Positions 9,133 through 18,360 are shown, counted from the stretch's first letter. The stretch is 64,000 bases of DNA from an uncultured Arachnia sp. (GCA_947493705.1 CANLSH010000013.1:1-64000), one strand, 5' to 3'. Notes: generated by a model not told the origin, from the sequence alone. Translations and numbers: made by a program.

Positions 9133-10284
9133 TTGAACAAGCTCAGCGCCGTCAAGAGCCCTCGTAGGGCCGCTGACGATCTCGTCATCTCCGATGTCGA
9201 AGTCACCACCGAATCCACCGGCGTTGCCCGCCGACGCCGCGCCTCCACCTTCAGCCGTGGGCTGGTCGCCGGAGTGCTTGCAAGCGTGTTGGCCGTGGGT
9301 GGCGTGCTCGGTTGGGCTGCCACCTCGCGCGACGGATCGGATGAGATGAGCTCAGAACAGCTCTCCATCGAGCTGGCAATACCGGAAGCAGCGGTCCAGT
9401 CCGTTGAAAAGGGATTCGAGGATCGCTCGCGTGCCGCCTCCCGCGCCGCCATTCGCTCGAACCTGACCGAAGCTGTTGCAGGCGAAGCCGCGAAGGACCG
9501 CGAGGCAGCCCTGGATGCCTCCGTTGAAGTGGCACAGAAGGCCAACGCCGAAGGCTCCGCCTCGGAACGCGAAGAGCAGATGGCCGCCGATATGGAACTG
9601 GTTGAGGCGCAGGAAGCCAAGCTGAAGAAGGAAGCCGAGGAAGCGGCACGTCGACTCGAAGAGGCGCGCATCGCCGCTGCAGAAGCAGAAGCAGCAGCTG
9701 AGAAAGCCGCGGCCGCAGAAAGAGCAGCAGCGGAAACAGCCAAGAAGGGATCCGCGCCCAGCGCTTCCAAGCCCGATGTATCCACGCCGGATGCACCCAC
9801 ACCAGCAAAGGCTGACGAAGCCGCCCCCAGCGTCTCGGACGATGATCTCGCCGCGGTTTCAGCAAGCGGTGGCTCCATGCCCGTGAAGTCCAACTACCGC
9901 ATCGGTGCCCGGTTCCAGGCCACCGGATCATGGTCCCGCTACCACACGGGTCAGGATTTCCCCGCCCCCAGCGGCACTCCCATCTACGCTGTCGCCTCCG
10001 GCATCGTTCTGAGCCCCACAGCAGGCGGCTGGGCCGGCACCAACGTCGTCATTCAGCACGCGGGTGGCGGATCCACGCTGTACGCCCACATGTCCAAGCG
10101 CGTCGCCAACACGGGTCAGGCTGTCAAGGCCGGGCAGCTCATCGGCTACGTCGGAAACACCGGCCGCTCCTTCGGCTCCCACCTGCACATGGAGTACTAC
10201 AAGCCGGGCGTCACACCGGGCAAGGTGTACGAAGCCTCTGACCCGATGGCTTTCATTCGCAGCCTGGGCGTCAGCGCCGGATAG
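9133..10284 (+). CDS. Membrane-anchored M23 family metallopeptidase with coiled coil
   Basis: A 383-residue envelope protein, probably a peptidoglycan endopeptidase or an activator of cell-wall hydrolases. It has a basic cytoplasmic N-terminus, one transmembrane segment (about 42-62), a long Ala/Glu-rich coiled coil (about 100-205), a Ser/Pro linker and a C-terminal LytM/M23 domain. Zinc ligands are visible: His271 and Asp275 in HTGQD, and HLH at 350-352. All are present, so it may be catalytically active. The start is TTG, with TGGAG six bases upstream. It is monocistronic and followed by a strong terminator. Confidence 0.9.
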   Translation: MNKLSAVKSPRRAADDLVISDVEVTTESTGVARRRRASTFSRGLVAGVLASVLAVGGVLGWAATSRDGSDEMSSEQLSIELAIPEAAVQSVEKGFEDRSRAASRAAIRSNLTEAVAGEAAKDREAALDASVEVAQKANAEGSASEREEQMAADMELVEAQEAKLKKEAEEAARRLEEARIAAAEAEAAAEKAAAAERAAAETAKKGSAPSASKPDVSTPDAPTPAKADEAAPSVSDDDLAAVSASGGSMPVKSNYRIGARFQATGSWSRYHTGQDFPAPSGTPIYAVASGIVLSPTAGGWAGTNVVIQHAGGGSTLYAHMSKRVANTGQAVKAGQLIGYVGNTGRSFGSHLHMEYYKPGVTPGKVYEASDPMAFIRSLGVSAG

Positions 10285-10308
10285 CTCCACACTGCACATA
10301 CCTTCACA

Positions 10309-10348
10309 GCACAAGGGCCGGACCCCACTCGGGGTCCGGCCCTTGTGC
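10309..10348. terminator. Strong bidirectional terminator
   Basis: A perfect 18-bp stem (left arm GCACAAGGGCCGGACCCC) around an ACTC loop. It lies between the convergent M23 peptidase (ends 10284) and pcrA (ends 10369), so it can serve both. There is no long T run on either strand. Confidence 0.88.
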
Positions 10349-10368
10349 TTGATCACTGGTTGGGTTCC

Positions 10369-12792
10369 CTAGAGTTTCTCCATGGGGGCGTGGCGCAGAC
10401 TGAGGCGTTTGGTACCAGCAGAGCCGAAGTCCACATCCGCCTTGGTGGCATCACCGGAACCGTGAACAGCAACCACCTCCCCCAGACCGAAGCTGGCGTG
10501 CAGCACACGGTCCCCGACCGCGACGTGTGGCACGGTTTTCACGGGTCCCCGGCCGGAACCAAAGCTGGCCATGGTGGCGCTGGTCTCCCGATTACGGGTG
10601 GCTGAGGTGTTGGCCCACGTCGTGAGGGCCTCCCCTGTTCGACGCCAGTCCATCACGTTCTCGGGAATCTCCTCCAGGAAACGCGAGCCCGGGCTGTAAC
10701 GCGGCTGCCCGAACGTGACACGGACAGCGGCCCGGCTGAGGTGGAGCAGCTTCCGGGCGCGGGTGATCCCCACGTAGGCGAGCCGACGCTCCTCCTCCAA
10801 CTCATTGATGTTGTCGAAGGCGCGCATGTGGGGAAACACCCCTTCCTCCATGCCCGTCAAAAAGACCGTGTCGAACTCGAGGCCCTTGGCGGTGTGGAGG
10901 GTCATGAGGGTGACGACGCCAGCATCCGCGTCGCCGCTGGGCACTTGATCCGAATCGGCCACAAGGGCCACCCGCTCGAGGAAGGCAGCCAGCGAATCAT
11001 CGGGCTCCGGCATCCCCGCCACCAGGCCGCTCTCAATTTCATCGAGATCCACCGTGTTGGCGCTGGCAACGAACTCGGCGGCCACGCTCACCAGTTCTTC
11101 CAGATTCTCCAGGCGTGTCTCGTCCTGCGGGTCCGTGGACTTCTGGAGCTCGGGGATGTAGCCGGATGACTGCAACACCGAAGTCAGCACCTCGTCGGCG
11201 CTGACACCTTCCGCGACCATGATGCGGTGAGCGTCCATCATGTTGGCGAATGCCGTGACCTGCTTGAGGGAGCGCGCAGCCATGCCGGGCGCCTCCTGGA
11301 CGCGACGCATGGCGTCGGTGAACGAGATGCGCTCCGCTGCTGCAAGCGCCGAGATGGCGCCCTCGGCCCGGTCACCGATCCCTCGCTTGGGCACGTTGAG
11401 GATCCGACGCACCGAGACATCGTCGGCCGGGTTCACCAATGCTCGAAGATAGGCGATCGCATCGCGCACCTCCCGGCGCTCGTAGAACCTGACGCCTCCC
11501 ACCACCTTGTAGGGCAGACCCACCCGGATGAAGACCTCTTCAAGTGCCCGGGACTGGGCATTGGTCCTGTAGAAGACGGCAACATCGCCGTATCGCGTCC
11601 GATCGTCGTCGACGAGCTTGTCGATCTCCCCAGCGACGAACTGCGCCTCGTCGTGCTCAGTGTCTGCGACGTAGCCGATGATCCGCTCGCCCTCACCCAG
11701 ATCGGACCAGAGGTGCTTGTCGCGACGGCCCTGGTTACGCGCGATCACCGCATTCGCGGCTGTGAGGACATTCTGCGTGGAACGGTAGTTCTGGTCGAGC
11801 ACGATGGTCTCGGCGCCGGGATAATCGGATTCGAAATCCAGAATGTTGCGGATCGTCGCGCCCCGGAAAGCATAGATCGACTGATCCGAATCCCCCACCA
11901 CCATGAGCTCCGCGGGATCCACGAGAGGGGTTCCCTCAACGAGGGAGGCGCTGCTAGGTCCACACAGCTCCTTCACCAGCGCATACTGGGCGTGGTTGGT
12001 GTCCTGGTATTCGTCCACCAGCACGTGCCGGAATCGACGCCGGTACTTCTCCCGGATGTCACTGAAGGACTGCAGGAGATGCACCGTCGTCATGATGAGG
12101 TCATCGAAATCCAGCGCATTGGCGGCGCGCAACCGGCGCTGGTATTCGGTGTAGGCCTCCGCAACGATCCGCTGCCGTGGCTGGTCCGCCCGGGCATAAG
12201 CGGTCTCGAAATCCACGAGCTCGTTCTTGTGGTTGCTCACGGCAGACATGATGGAGCGGATCGGGTACTGCTTGGGATCCAGTTCCTGATCCCGACACAC
12301 CAGCGACATCAGGCGCTTCGCGTCCGCGTCGTCATAGATCGAGAAGCTCTTGGAGATGCCGAACCTGTCGATGTCGTTTCGCAGGATACGCACACACGCC
12401 GAGTGGAAGGTGGAGACCCACATCAGTTTTGCTCTGTTGCCCACGAGCTGCACCACCCGCTCACGCATCTCCGCGGCGGCCTTGTTGGTGAAGGTAATCG
12501 CCAGGATGGCGCCGGGATGCACGTTTCTTATGCCCACCAGATGGGCGATTCGACGGGTGAGTACCCGTGTCTTACCCGAGCCGGCCCCAGCCACCACGAG
12601 CACCGGAGATCCGGCATGCAGCACGGCCTTGCGCTGCGGCGGATTGAGCCCATCCAAAAGCTGGTCCTCACCCACGGCGTGCGCAGCCGGACGGTGGGAG
12701 GGTCGCTCGCTGTCGTCGCGCGGGGGCTTGGCTTTGGGCTCGAAGACGGCGTAGAGATCAGGAAACAGCGAGTCAGTCATATCGGCTGCCAA
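10369..12792 (-). CDS. pcrA: ATP-dependent DNA helicase PcrA/UvrD
   Basis: A superfamily 1 3'-5' DNA helicase for repair and for clearing transcription-replication conflicts. The 807 residues include Walker A VVAGAGSGKT, the Q-motif region LNPPQRKAV just before it, the DEYQDTN Walker B box, VGDSDQSIYAFRGA, the LTMTLHTAKGLEFD-type motif (seen as VTLMTLHTAKGLEFD) and GITRARKLL. A C-terminal Tudor-like RNA-polymerase-binding segment (VGDRVLHASFGLG) is typical of PcrA. The start is at 12792 (MAADMTDS), with a second ATG four codons later. It is divergent from the phospholipase D family gene. Confidence 0.96.
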   Translation of the reverse strand: MAADMTDSLFPDLYAVFEPKAKPPRDDSERPSHRPAAHAVGEDQLLDGLNPPQRKAVLHAGSPVLVVAGAGSGKTRVLTRRIAHLVGIRNVHPGAILAITFTNKAAAEMRERVVQLVGNRAKLMWVSTFHSACVRILRNDIDRFGISKSFSIYDDADAKRLMSLVCRDQELDPKQYPIRSIMSAVSNHKNELVDFETAYARADQPRQRIVAEAYTEYQRRLRAANALDFDDLIMTTVHLLQSFSDIREKYRRRFRHVLVDEYQDTNHAQYALVKELCGPSSASLVEGTPLVDPAELMVVGDSDQSIYAFRGATIRNILDFESDYPGAETIVLDQNYRSTQNVLTAANAVIARNQGRRDKHLWSDLGEGERIIGYVADTEHDEAQFVAGEIDKLVDDDRTRYGDVAVFYRTNAQSRALEEVFIRVGLPYKVVGGVRFYERREVRDAIAYLRALVNPADDVSVRRILNVPKRGIGDRAEGAISALAAAERISFTDAMRRVQEAPGMAARSLKQVTAFANMMDAHRIMVAEGVSADEVLTSVLQSSGYIPELQKSTDPQDETRLENLEELVSVAAEFVASANTVDLDEIESGLVAGMPEPDDSLAAFLERVALVADSDQVPSGDADAGVVTLMTLHTAKGLEFDTVFLTGMEEGVFPHMRAFDNINELEEERRLAYVGITRARKLLHLSRAAVRVTFGQPRYSPGSRFLEEIPENVMDWRRTGEALTTWANTSATRNRETSATMASFGSGRGPVKTVPHVAVGDRVLHASFGLGEVVAVHGSGDATKADVDFGSAGTKRLSLRHAPMEKL

Positions 12793-12841
12793 GCCTACCG
12801 TCGCCGCACGTCTTCGTATTCACCCCGATAGGCTGGCGCCC

Positions 12842-14074
12842 ATGCAAAGGGTGGTTCGAGCACTACGGACGTGGATGCAACGGCTCGGCGTGGCGGTGCT
12901 TCTTGGCCAGTTCGCTGCTGTGGCCACCCTGCTCACCATGGAGAACTACCGCAAGAAGGGCAGAAAGGCTCTCAAGTTCCCCTGGACACCGGCCAGCCCC
13001 GTGGACGTGGGTCAGGACGAGGTGACGGTCTACAGCCATGGCGAGGATCTCTTCGCCCACATGCTGGAGGCCATCGACGGTGCCCGCGAGGTCATCCATT
13101 TCGAGACCTTCATCTGGAAGGACGACGCCGTCGGAAACCGGTTCAAGGATGCTTTCGCCCGCGCTGCGGACCGTGGCGTGCAGGTCAACGTCGTCTGGGA
13201 CGAGTTCGCCAATCTCGTGGTCCCGCGCTCCTTCTTCCGTATGCCTCCCAACATCAATGCCATGCGTCATCCCGCGATCACGGTGCCGTGGAGCCCCAAG
13301 AGCTGGGGCCGGAATCATCGGAAGCTGATGGTGGTGGACCACAACACCGGCTTCCTCGGCGGCTACAACATCGGGGACCTCTACGCCACGGGGTGGCGCG
13401 ACACCCATGCCAAGGTCGTCGGTCCCGGCGTGAAGGAGCTGGAGAACGCTTTCATCGATTTCTGGAATCTTCACGTGCGTGGACGCGGACTGCGCAAGCT
13501 GCCCGACGACATCCGCCGTGGGTGGGGGTCCAACGTTCGCCTGCACCGCAACCTGCCCAAGCTCAGCGTGTTTCCCATCCGGAACATGTATTTGGAGGCC
13601 ATGGACCGGGCCAGCAAGCACATCTGGTTGACCCACGCCTACCTGATACCCGACGATGACCTGGTATCCGCCCTGCGCAACGCGGTGGAGCGCGGCGTCG
13701 ACGTTCGCATCATCGTTCCCGCGCAGTCCAACCACGTGGTGGCTGACTGGCTCTCGCGCGGCTACTACGACGAACTTCTGCGCTCCGGCGTCCGGCTGTT
13801 CCTCTACAAGGGCGCCATGGTCCATTCGAAGACGGCGACCATCGATGGTGCATGGGTCACGATCGGGACCGCCAACCTGGATCGGTTGAGCCTACGGGGA
13901 AATTACGAGGTCAACCTCGAAATCCTCGATGAGGGCCTGGCGCAACGCATGGAGGAGATTTTCGAGGTGGACCAGCGCAACACCTACGAGTTGTCGCTGG
14001 ATGGGTGGCGCACCCGATCCTGGGTGGCCAAGGGCACCGAGTTGCTACTCAGCCCCTGGAGGCCCGTGCTCTAG
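12842..14074 (+). CDS. Phospholipase D family protein, cardiolipin synthase-like
   Basis: A 410-residue protein with one N-terminal hydrophobic segment (about 14-32) and two HKD motifs: HRKLMVVD near residue 159 and HSKTATID near residue 328, each followed by the Gly-Asn/Asp sequence of the family. Two intact HKD motifs support phosphatidyltransferase or phospholipase activity at the membrane, most likely cardiolipin synthesis. Its stop overlaps the end of the convergent membrane-protein gene by 4 bp, so the two transcripts would overlap. Confidence 0.88.
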   Translation: MQRVVRALRTWMQRLGVAVLLGQFAAVATLLTMENYRKKGRKALKFPWTPASPVDVGQDEVTVYSHGEDLFAHMLEAIDGAREVIHFETFIWKDDAVGNRFKDAFARAADRGVQVNVVWDEFANLVVPRSFFRMPPNINAMRHPAITVPWSPKSWGRNHRKLMVVDHNTGFLGGYNIGDLYATGWRDTHAKVVGPGVKELENAFIDFWNLHVRGRGLRKLPDDIRRGWGSNVRLHRNLPKLSVFPIRNMYLEAMDRASKHIWLTHAYLIPDDDLVSALRNAVERGVDVRIIVPAQSNHVVADWLSRGYYDELLRSGVRLFLYKGAMVHSKTATIDGAWVTIGTANLDRLSLRGNYEVNLEILDEGLAQRMEEIFEVDQRNTYELSLDGWRTRSWVAKGTELLLSPWRPVL

Positions 14075-14421
14075 CCGACAGTCCAGAACACGGCCAGGGC
14101 TGCATTCAGCACGGTCAGTCCCAAGATGGCCCAGAACGCACCATCGGTAACGCTCGGCTTCTTGCGGTTCAGGATCACGAGGGTACCGATCACTATCAGG
14201 ACGGCGAGCTTGACGCCAAGCTTGATGTGCGGAACCTCTCCATCACCCAGTTCGAGCATGAGCTGGAGTCCCAGGCCGGAGATGAGCTGAAGGATTGCGC
14301 CGTGGAACATGGCTGCGTTCACCACACGTTTCGGTCCCTTCATCTGTGTGAACGCACCACCGAAGAGAGAGGCAAAGCCAATGAGATGGAGGAAGACGAA
14401 GATCATGTAGAGGATGTCCAT
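14071..14421 (-). CDS. Small four-helix membrane protein, unknown function
   Basis: A 116-residue protein with four predicted transmembrane segments (about 4-22, 36-56, 68-84 and 93-113). The start at 14421 reads MDILYMIFVFLHLIGF. The layout resembles many uncharacterised actinobacterial integral membrane proteins, with no catalytic motif. It is convergent with the cardiolipin synthase-like gene (4-bp overlap) and divergent from the GlsB/YeaQ-like gene 100 bp away. Confidence 0.75.
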   Translation of the reverse strand: MDILYMIFVFLHLIGFASLFGGAFTQMKGPKRVVNAAMFHGAILQLISGLGLQLMLELGDGEVPHIKLGVKLAVLIVIGTLVILNRKKPSVTDGAFWAILGLTVLNAALAVFWTVG

Positions 14422-14519
14422 GCCCTGAGGCTATCCAAAAGGGTGGAAAAGCCCCCCATCGTCGTCGCAGACCCCGCCAGAATTGGCGAATGACCCCCGC
14501 GACAGTGCACGATGGACGC

Positions 14520-14783
14520 ATGTGGACATTTCTTGGTTACATCATCATCGGCCTCCTCGGAGGCGCCATCGCCAAAGCCATCCTTCCGGGCAAGCAGGGC
14601 GGCGGCATTCTCGTCACGATGCTCCTCGGCATCGTGGGCGCCCTGCTTGCTGGCTGGTTGGGCCAGGCGCTCTTTGACTCCTCCTACAGTGGCATCTTCT
14701 CCATCACAGGGTTGCTGTTCTCGGTGCTCGGCGCGCTGCTCATCCTCTTCATCTACGGCCTCATCGTGAAGAAGAAGGCGTGA
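14520..14783 (+). CDS. GlsB/YeaQ/YmgE family stress-response membrane protein
   Basis: An 87-residue, Gly-rich protein with three transmembrane helices (MWTFLGYIIIGLLGGAIAKA, then two more), ending in a basic KKKA tail. Transglycosylase-associated/GlsB family proteins of this size are induced by envelope or acid stress in other bacteria; their molecular role is unclear. The start at 14520 is chosen because the ten residues available upstream (to 14490) are not membrane-like. The gene is single and followed by a hairpin. Confidence 0.85.
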   Translation: MWTFLGYIIIGLLGGAIAKAILPGKQGGGILVTMLLGIVGALLAGWLGQALFDSSYSGIFSITGLLFSVLGALLILFIYGLIVKKKA

Positions 14784-14802
14784 GCCTTTCCTGCAACATC
14801 AC

Positions 14803-14834
14803 CGAGGGCCGTCCGCATCTGCGGGCGGCCCTCG
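14803..14834. terminator. Terminator hairpin after the GlsB/YeaQ-like gene
   Basis: A 14-bp GC-rich stem (CGAGGGCCGTCCGC, loop ATCT, GCGGGCGGCCCTCG) with a single G-T type mismatch, starting 20 bases after the stop codon at 14783. It is followed by TCGTAT rather than a clear T run. Confidence 0.8.
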
Positions 14835-14866
14835 TCGTATACGTGGGGTCGGCCGACGGGGTATCC

Positions 14867-14900
14867 GTGATCTGAACCGCGACAACGCGGCTCAGATCAC
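14867..14900. repeat. Palindromic extragenic element, copy 1
   Basis: A 15-bp stem (GTGATCTGAACCGCG with CGCGGCTCAGATCAC, one mismatch) around an ACAA loop. It is clearly related to the longer perfect palindrome at 49262-49305: both arms, and a few flanking bases (TATCCG against CATCCG), are shared. It lies between the plus-strand terminator and the 3' end of the response-regulator gene, so it may also act as that operon's terminator, although no T run follows. Confidence 0.7.
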
Positions 14901-14926
14901 CAATGCTGCCCCCAGAAGCGAGAGTC

Positions 14927-15592
14927 TCAGACCAGGTGCCGGTCCGTGGCCCACTTCGTCAGCTGGTGGCGGTTGCTGAGCTGCAGTTTGCGCAGCACGC
15001 TGGAAACGTGGGTCTCCACGGTCTTGATGGAGATGAACAGCTCTTTGGCCACTTCCTTGTAGGCGTAACCCCGTGCGATCAGCTTCATCACTTCACGCTC
15101 TCGGACGCTCAGTCGGTCCAGTTCCTCATCGACGGAGGCCATGTCGACGCTGCCGGAAAAGGCATCAAGGACAAAACCCGCGAGCCGGGGTGAGAAGACG
15201 GCGTCGCCGGACGCGACTCGTCGCATGCCCTCCACCAGCTCCTCCGATGAGATCGATTTGGTGACGTAGCCACGGGCACCGGCGCGAATGACGCCGATGA
15301 CATCCTCGGCGGCGTCGGACACCGACAGAGCCAAAAACTTGACGTCCGGCGCCTTGGCCAGGACCTGCTTGATCACTTCCGCACCGCCGCCACCGGGTAG
15401 GTGCACGTCGAGAAGGACGACGTCCGGAAAAGTGGAACAGATGACAGCCACGGCGCTGGCGACGTCATGGCCCTCGCCCACAATCCGGCAGAGTTCGCCG
15501 ATCTCGTGGCGGACTCCCGCGCGAAACATTGCGTGGTCATCCACCAGCACAACGGTCAGCTCGTCGTTGATGTCGGTATCCTGATCGCTCAT
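14927..15592 (-). CDS. LuxR/NarL-family two-component response regulator
   Basis: A 221-residue protein. The receiver domain (about 12-130) has acidic residues at Asp18-Asp19 and the phosphoacceptor Asp62 in VVLLDVHLPGG. A C-terminal GerE helix-turn-helix follows (about 155-215: LSVREREVMKLIARGYAYKE and KTVETHVSSVLRKLQL). It overlaps the sensor kinase gene by 4 bp and is its obvious partner. It is a probable regulator of the divergent PspC operon, whose promoter region carries inverted repeats. Confidence 0.93.
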   Translation of the reverse strand: MSDQDTDINDELTVVLVDDHAMFRAGVRHEIGELCRIVGEGHDVASAVAVICSTFPDVVLLDVHLPGGGGAEVIKQVLAKAPDVKFLALSVSDAAEDVIGVIRAGARGYVTKSISSEELVEGMRRVASGDAVFSPRLAGFVLDAFSGSVDMASVDEELDRLSVREREVMKLIARGYAYKEVAKELFISIKTVETHVSSVLRKLQLSNRHQLTKWATDRHLV

Positions 15593-16845
15593 CGGTTCAT
15601 CCCCAAAGTCACTTCCGTGCCCTGGCCCGGCGCGGTGCGAATCCGGACCGAGCCCCCGTGACGTTCCATGCGGGCTCGGATGGATTGTCTCACGCCCATC
15701 CTGTCCGCGGGCACATCCTCCGGTTCGAAGCCCTGACCGCGATCCCGGATGAATATTTCCACGAGCTCGGTGTCGACCTCCACGAACACATCCACCCGAT
15801 CCGCTCCCGAGTGCTTCGCCGCGTTGGTGACCGCTTCGCGTGCCGCCTGGAGCATGGCGTTCAAGGACTCATCCATTTCCGTCTCACCCACGCAGACGAC
15901 CTCCACGACGATGGGGAAGTTGGCCTCGGTCTCGCTGCGAATGTCCTCGAGCGCTGCACGCAGGGTGCTGGCGGCCGGGATGTCACCGTAGAGCCACGTG
16001 CGCAGCTCCCTCTCCTGCCGACGGGCCAGCAGGGCAACCTGCGTCGCATCCGAGCTCTGCCGCTGGATGAGTGCCAAAGTCTGCAGGACGGAATCATGCA
16101 GATGCGCGGCCATGTCCTCCCGCGTCTCAGCCCGCATGCGCTCCTGTTCGGCGGAGCGCAGCCGACGACGGGTCTGGTACAACCACGGCGCCATCACCAC
16201 CACCACTCCGGCCAGCAGCAGTGTGGCGGCGCCCAACACTTGTGGAAGCTGGGCCATACCCACCTGGGTGGCCAGGATCCATGACACGCCCACTCCCACG
16301 AGCAGAAGACCTCCCAGTAGTCGCAGGACACTTGCGGAACCGGAACCGGCGGTGAGTCGCTGACGCCAGCTCGCGTCAGCGACACGGGTCCCCGACTCAG
16401 CCGAGCCATCCACCTGCAGCCACACCAGGACGACGCCGACACCACCAAGGACGATGGGCCAGAAGACGCGCGAGGGTACCCACACTCCCCCGGTCACCAC
16501 CACCCAGAAGATGCCCACCACGAGCGCTCCGATGGAGAAGATGATGCCTGCGTCCACGCTGGCGGAACGTTGCCGGGGGCGCAGCCCCTGACGGTTCGCG
16601 GCCTCCAGGCCAGCTGCTTGCTGCTCCGTCCCTGCGGGGACAATCAGCCACAATGCGGCATACAGCAGCACGCCGAGTCCGTCGAGGAACACGAGTGCCA
16701 CGAAGGCGACGCGCACCCAACCAACAGGCATGCCGAGATGCGCCGCCAGCCCACTGGCGACGCCAGCTATCGCCTTCCCGGCCTGGTCCCGACGGAGTTC
16801 CGGGGCGGGCGCCGAAGGCGGAGTGATTTCCGGCAACGTTGTCAT
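15589..16845 (-). CDS. PspC-domain sensor histidine kinase
   Basis: A 418-residue membrane kinase. The N-terminus is a PspC domain (about 17-72, RRDQAGKAIAGVASGLAAHL). About four more transmembrane helices follow, then a HisKA_3-type dimerisation segment with the predicted phosphoacceptor His250 in AAHLHDSVLQT, and a C-terminal HATPase domain (around VTNAAKHSGA and RDRGQGFEPED). The start at 16845 (MTTLPEI) is preferred to 16890 because the added 15 residues carry no domain. The PspC fusion suggests it senses membrane or envelope stress in the manner of LiaS-type kinases; this is inference. Confidence 0.9.
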   Translation of the reverse strand: MTTLPEITPPSAPAPELRRDQAGKAIAGVASGLAAHLGMPVGWVRVAFVALVFLDGLGVLLYAALWLIVPAGTEQQAAGLEAANRQGLRPRQRSASVDAGIIFSIGALVVGIFWVVVTGGVWVPSRVFWPIVLGGVGVVLVWLQVDGSAESGTRVADASWRQRLTAGSGSASVLRLLGGLLLVGVGVSWILATQVGMAQLPQVLGAATLLLAGVVVVMAPWLYQTRRRLRSAEQERMRAETREDMAAHLHDSVLQTLALIQRQSSDATQVALLARRQERELRTWLYGDIPAASTLRAALEDIRSETEANFPIVVEVVCVGETEMDESLNAMLQAAREAVTNAAKHSGADRVDVFVEVDTELVEIFIRDRGQGFEPEDVPADRMGVRQSIRARMERHGGSVRIRTAPGQGTEVTLGMNR

Positions 16846-16973
16846 CGTTGTCCCAGCTTGACACCCCCGAGCTGTCTTTGACAGCCCCACACTGAGGTTT
16901 CCGGGGTCAACTCAGGCCCAGATCAGGGGTTCACCTGATGCAATGGGCGCCCCCGGCAGGACACACTGGAGAC
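16846..16973. promoter_or_regulatory. Divergent promoter region with inverted repeats
   Basis: This 128-bp stretch separates the two-component operon (minus) from the PspC membrane operon (plus). It contains two TTGACA-like hexamers and three dyads: CTGTC-TTT-GACAG (16872-16884), CTGAGGTT with AACTCAG (16892-16915), and ATCAGG-GGTTCA-CCTGAT (16922-16939). The last lies 34 bp before the plus-strand start at 16974, which has CTGGAG as its ribosome-binding site. One or more may be LuxR-type regulator sites; this is not demonstrable from sequence alone. Confidence 0.5.
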
Positions 16974-18119
16974 ATGCCCGAACTTGTCCATCCCGCCCAG
17001 CTCGATCCGCGACTCGCGAATCTTGAGCGTCCGCACGGTACCGGTCTCACCGCAGGCCTGTGTCGAGCGCTGGCAGAGCGCTGGCAGGTGGACCCCATCA
17101 TCGTGCGACTGGTGATGCTGGCACTGACCTTTGCCGGTGGAGTGGGGATCGCGCTTTATGCATGGGGTTGGCTGCTGACTCCTCGGGTGGGTGAGATGCC
17201 CCCGATCCTGCGGTGGCTGCCCGCCTTCGGTGGGTGGCCCAGAAACACCCAGGCGATCATCGTCGCGGCGTCCTCACTGGTGCTCGTCCTGACTCTCGCC
17301 CGACAGACTGGTGTTGCGTGGGGGCCAGTCATCGTTGTGGGTGCACTCGCGTGGGCAATGGCCCGACGACGTCGCAGCGCTGCCGACTCCTCCGATTCCC
17401 CACCGGGCGTCCCTTCCCTGGCACCCGAGCGGCCCACCGGGGCCCGGGGCCCAGATGAGAGCGTGGAACAGTGGCGTGCCCGGCTGTCGCCCCACACGGG
17501 TGCGCCTCTTCCAGCCGTGGACCTCTACGCACCCGAGCCCGCTGTCCCGCCGCGGGGTCCTGCCCCTCAGCGCTCCTCCCGATCCACCAGCTGGTGGGCG
17601 GCCCTTGTCATCGTCCTGCTCTCCCTGATTGCCGGGGCGATCCCGTTTCTCATGGGCCTCACCCCGTCTCTCATTTTGGCGTTGTTCGCCGCGACGGGGA
17701 CAGCAACGGTCCTCATCCTGGGGTGGGCTCTGGGGGCCAGGCGGCGGCGTCTTCCCCACATGCTGCTTGTTGTCGCGCTCCTCGCTGGTGCGGGCACAGG
17801 GTTTCTGGCGACGGCCCATGCAGACCTTCCTGTCCCCGAGACCGAGGTTGCGGGAGCGGACCCCAGCTACGCATTCGTCGGTGAGGTGCCCGTGGACGTG
17901 GACCTCACTGAGAGGGACGGCCAGCCCGCCATGGTGTTCATTGATGCCACTGCCTCCGTGGTGAGGGTTCGGCTGAGGGAGATTCCCCAGGACATTGACA
18001 TCCTCAGTGAAACCATTGAGGTGGAGACGAACTATCCACAAAGCAATATCGAGGTGGGAGATCTGACCCTGGTGCTGGACGGCGACTTCAGTGTCGTGGA
18101 AGTGACGGTGGAGCCATGA
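16974..18119 (+). CDS. PspC-domain multipass membrane protein
   Basis: A 381-residue protein with an N-terminal PspC domain (about 18-70, with GTGLTAGLCRALAERW), several further transmembrane helices, a charged Pro-rich cytoplasmic loop (about 125-200) and a C-terminal extracytoplasmic beta-rich region that resembles LiaF/toastrack-type domains. It is divergent from the PspC sensor kinase and overlaps a small membrane protein gene by 4 bp. It is probably a regulatory partner or output of the kinase, as PspC/LiaF proteins are in other Gram-positives; the role is inferred from context. Confidence 0.85.
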   Translation: MPELVHPAQLDPRLANLERPHGTGLTAGLCRALAERWQVDPIIVRLVMLALTFAGGVGIALYAWGWLLTPRVGEMPPILRWLPAFGGWPRNTQAIIVAASSLVLVLTLARQTGVAWGPVIVVGALAWAMARRRRSAADSSDSPPGVPSLAPERPTGARGPDESVEQWRARLSPHTGAPLPAVDLYAPEPAVPPRGPAPQRSSRSTSWWAALVIVLLSLIAGAIPFLMGLTPSLILALFAATGTATVLILGWALGARRRRLPHMLLVVALLAGAGTGFLATAHADLPVPETEVAGADPSYAFVGEVPVDVDLTERDGQPAMVFIDATASVVRVRLREIPQDIDILSETIEVETNYPQSNIEVGDLTLVLDGDFSVVEVTVEP

Positions 18120-18301
18120 GACGCAGCGTTGATGTACCGGCACTCGTCACCGGACTGATCCTGCTAGGTTTTGCTTCCATCAGTGCCTGGCTCCTCGTGG
18201 GCAATGGCGTCGTCGGACCACCCGCCATGTGGTTCGCCACCGTCCTGATCACCGCAGGCATCATCGGCCTGATCATCAGTCTCAGGGCCTCGAGACGGTG
18301 A
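18116..18301 (+). CDS. Small two-helix membrane protein
   Basis: A 61-residue protein with two hydrophobic segments (about 8-28 and 37-55) and a basic C-terminal tail (LRASRR). Its ATG overlaps the stop codon of the PspC protein gene (ATGA), so it is almost certainly translated with it. No family is recognised. It may be an accessory subunit of the PspC stress module. Confidence 0.7.
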   Translation: MRRSVDVPALVTGLILLGFASISAWLLVGNGVVGPPAMWFATVLITAGIIGLIISLRASRR

Positions 18302-18360
18302 CCAGCGTGGCGATGGAATCACCCGGGTCGGGGCCCACGCCACATCGCAAGAACAACTAC

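Noticed and set aside
10349..10376. TTGATCACTGGTTGGGTTCCCTA resembling the right end of the ~165-bp element
   Set aside because: Matches are limited to short words, with no partner end or internal homology; it overlaps the pcrA stop codon and terminator.
11227..12831. 534-codon plus-strand open frame opposite pcrA
   Set aside because: Antisense shadow of pcrA, whose protein motifs are unmistakable on the minus strand.
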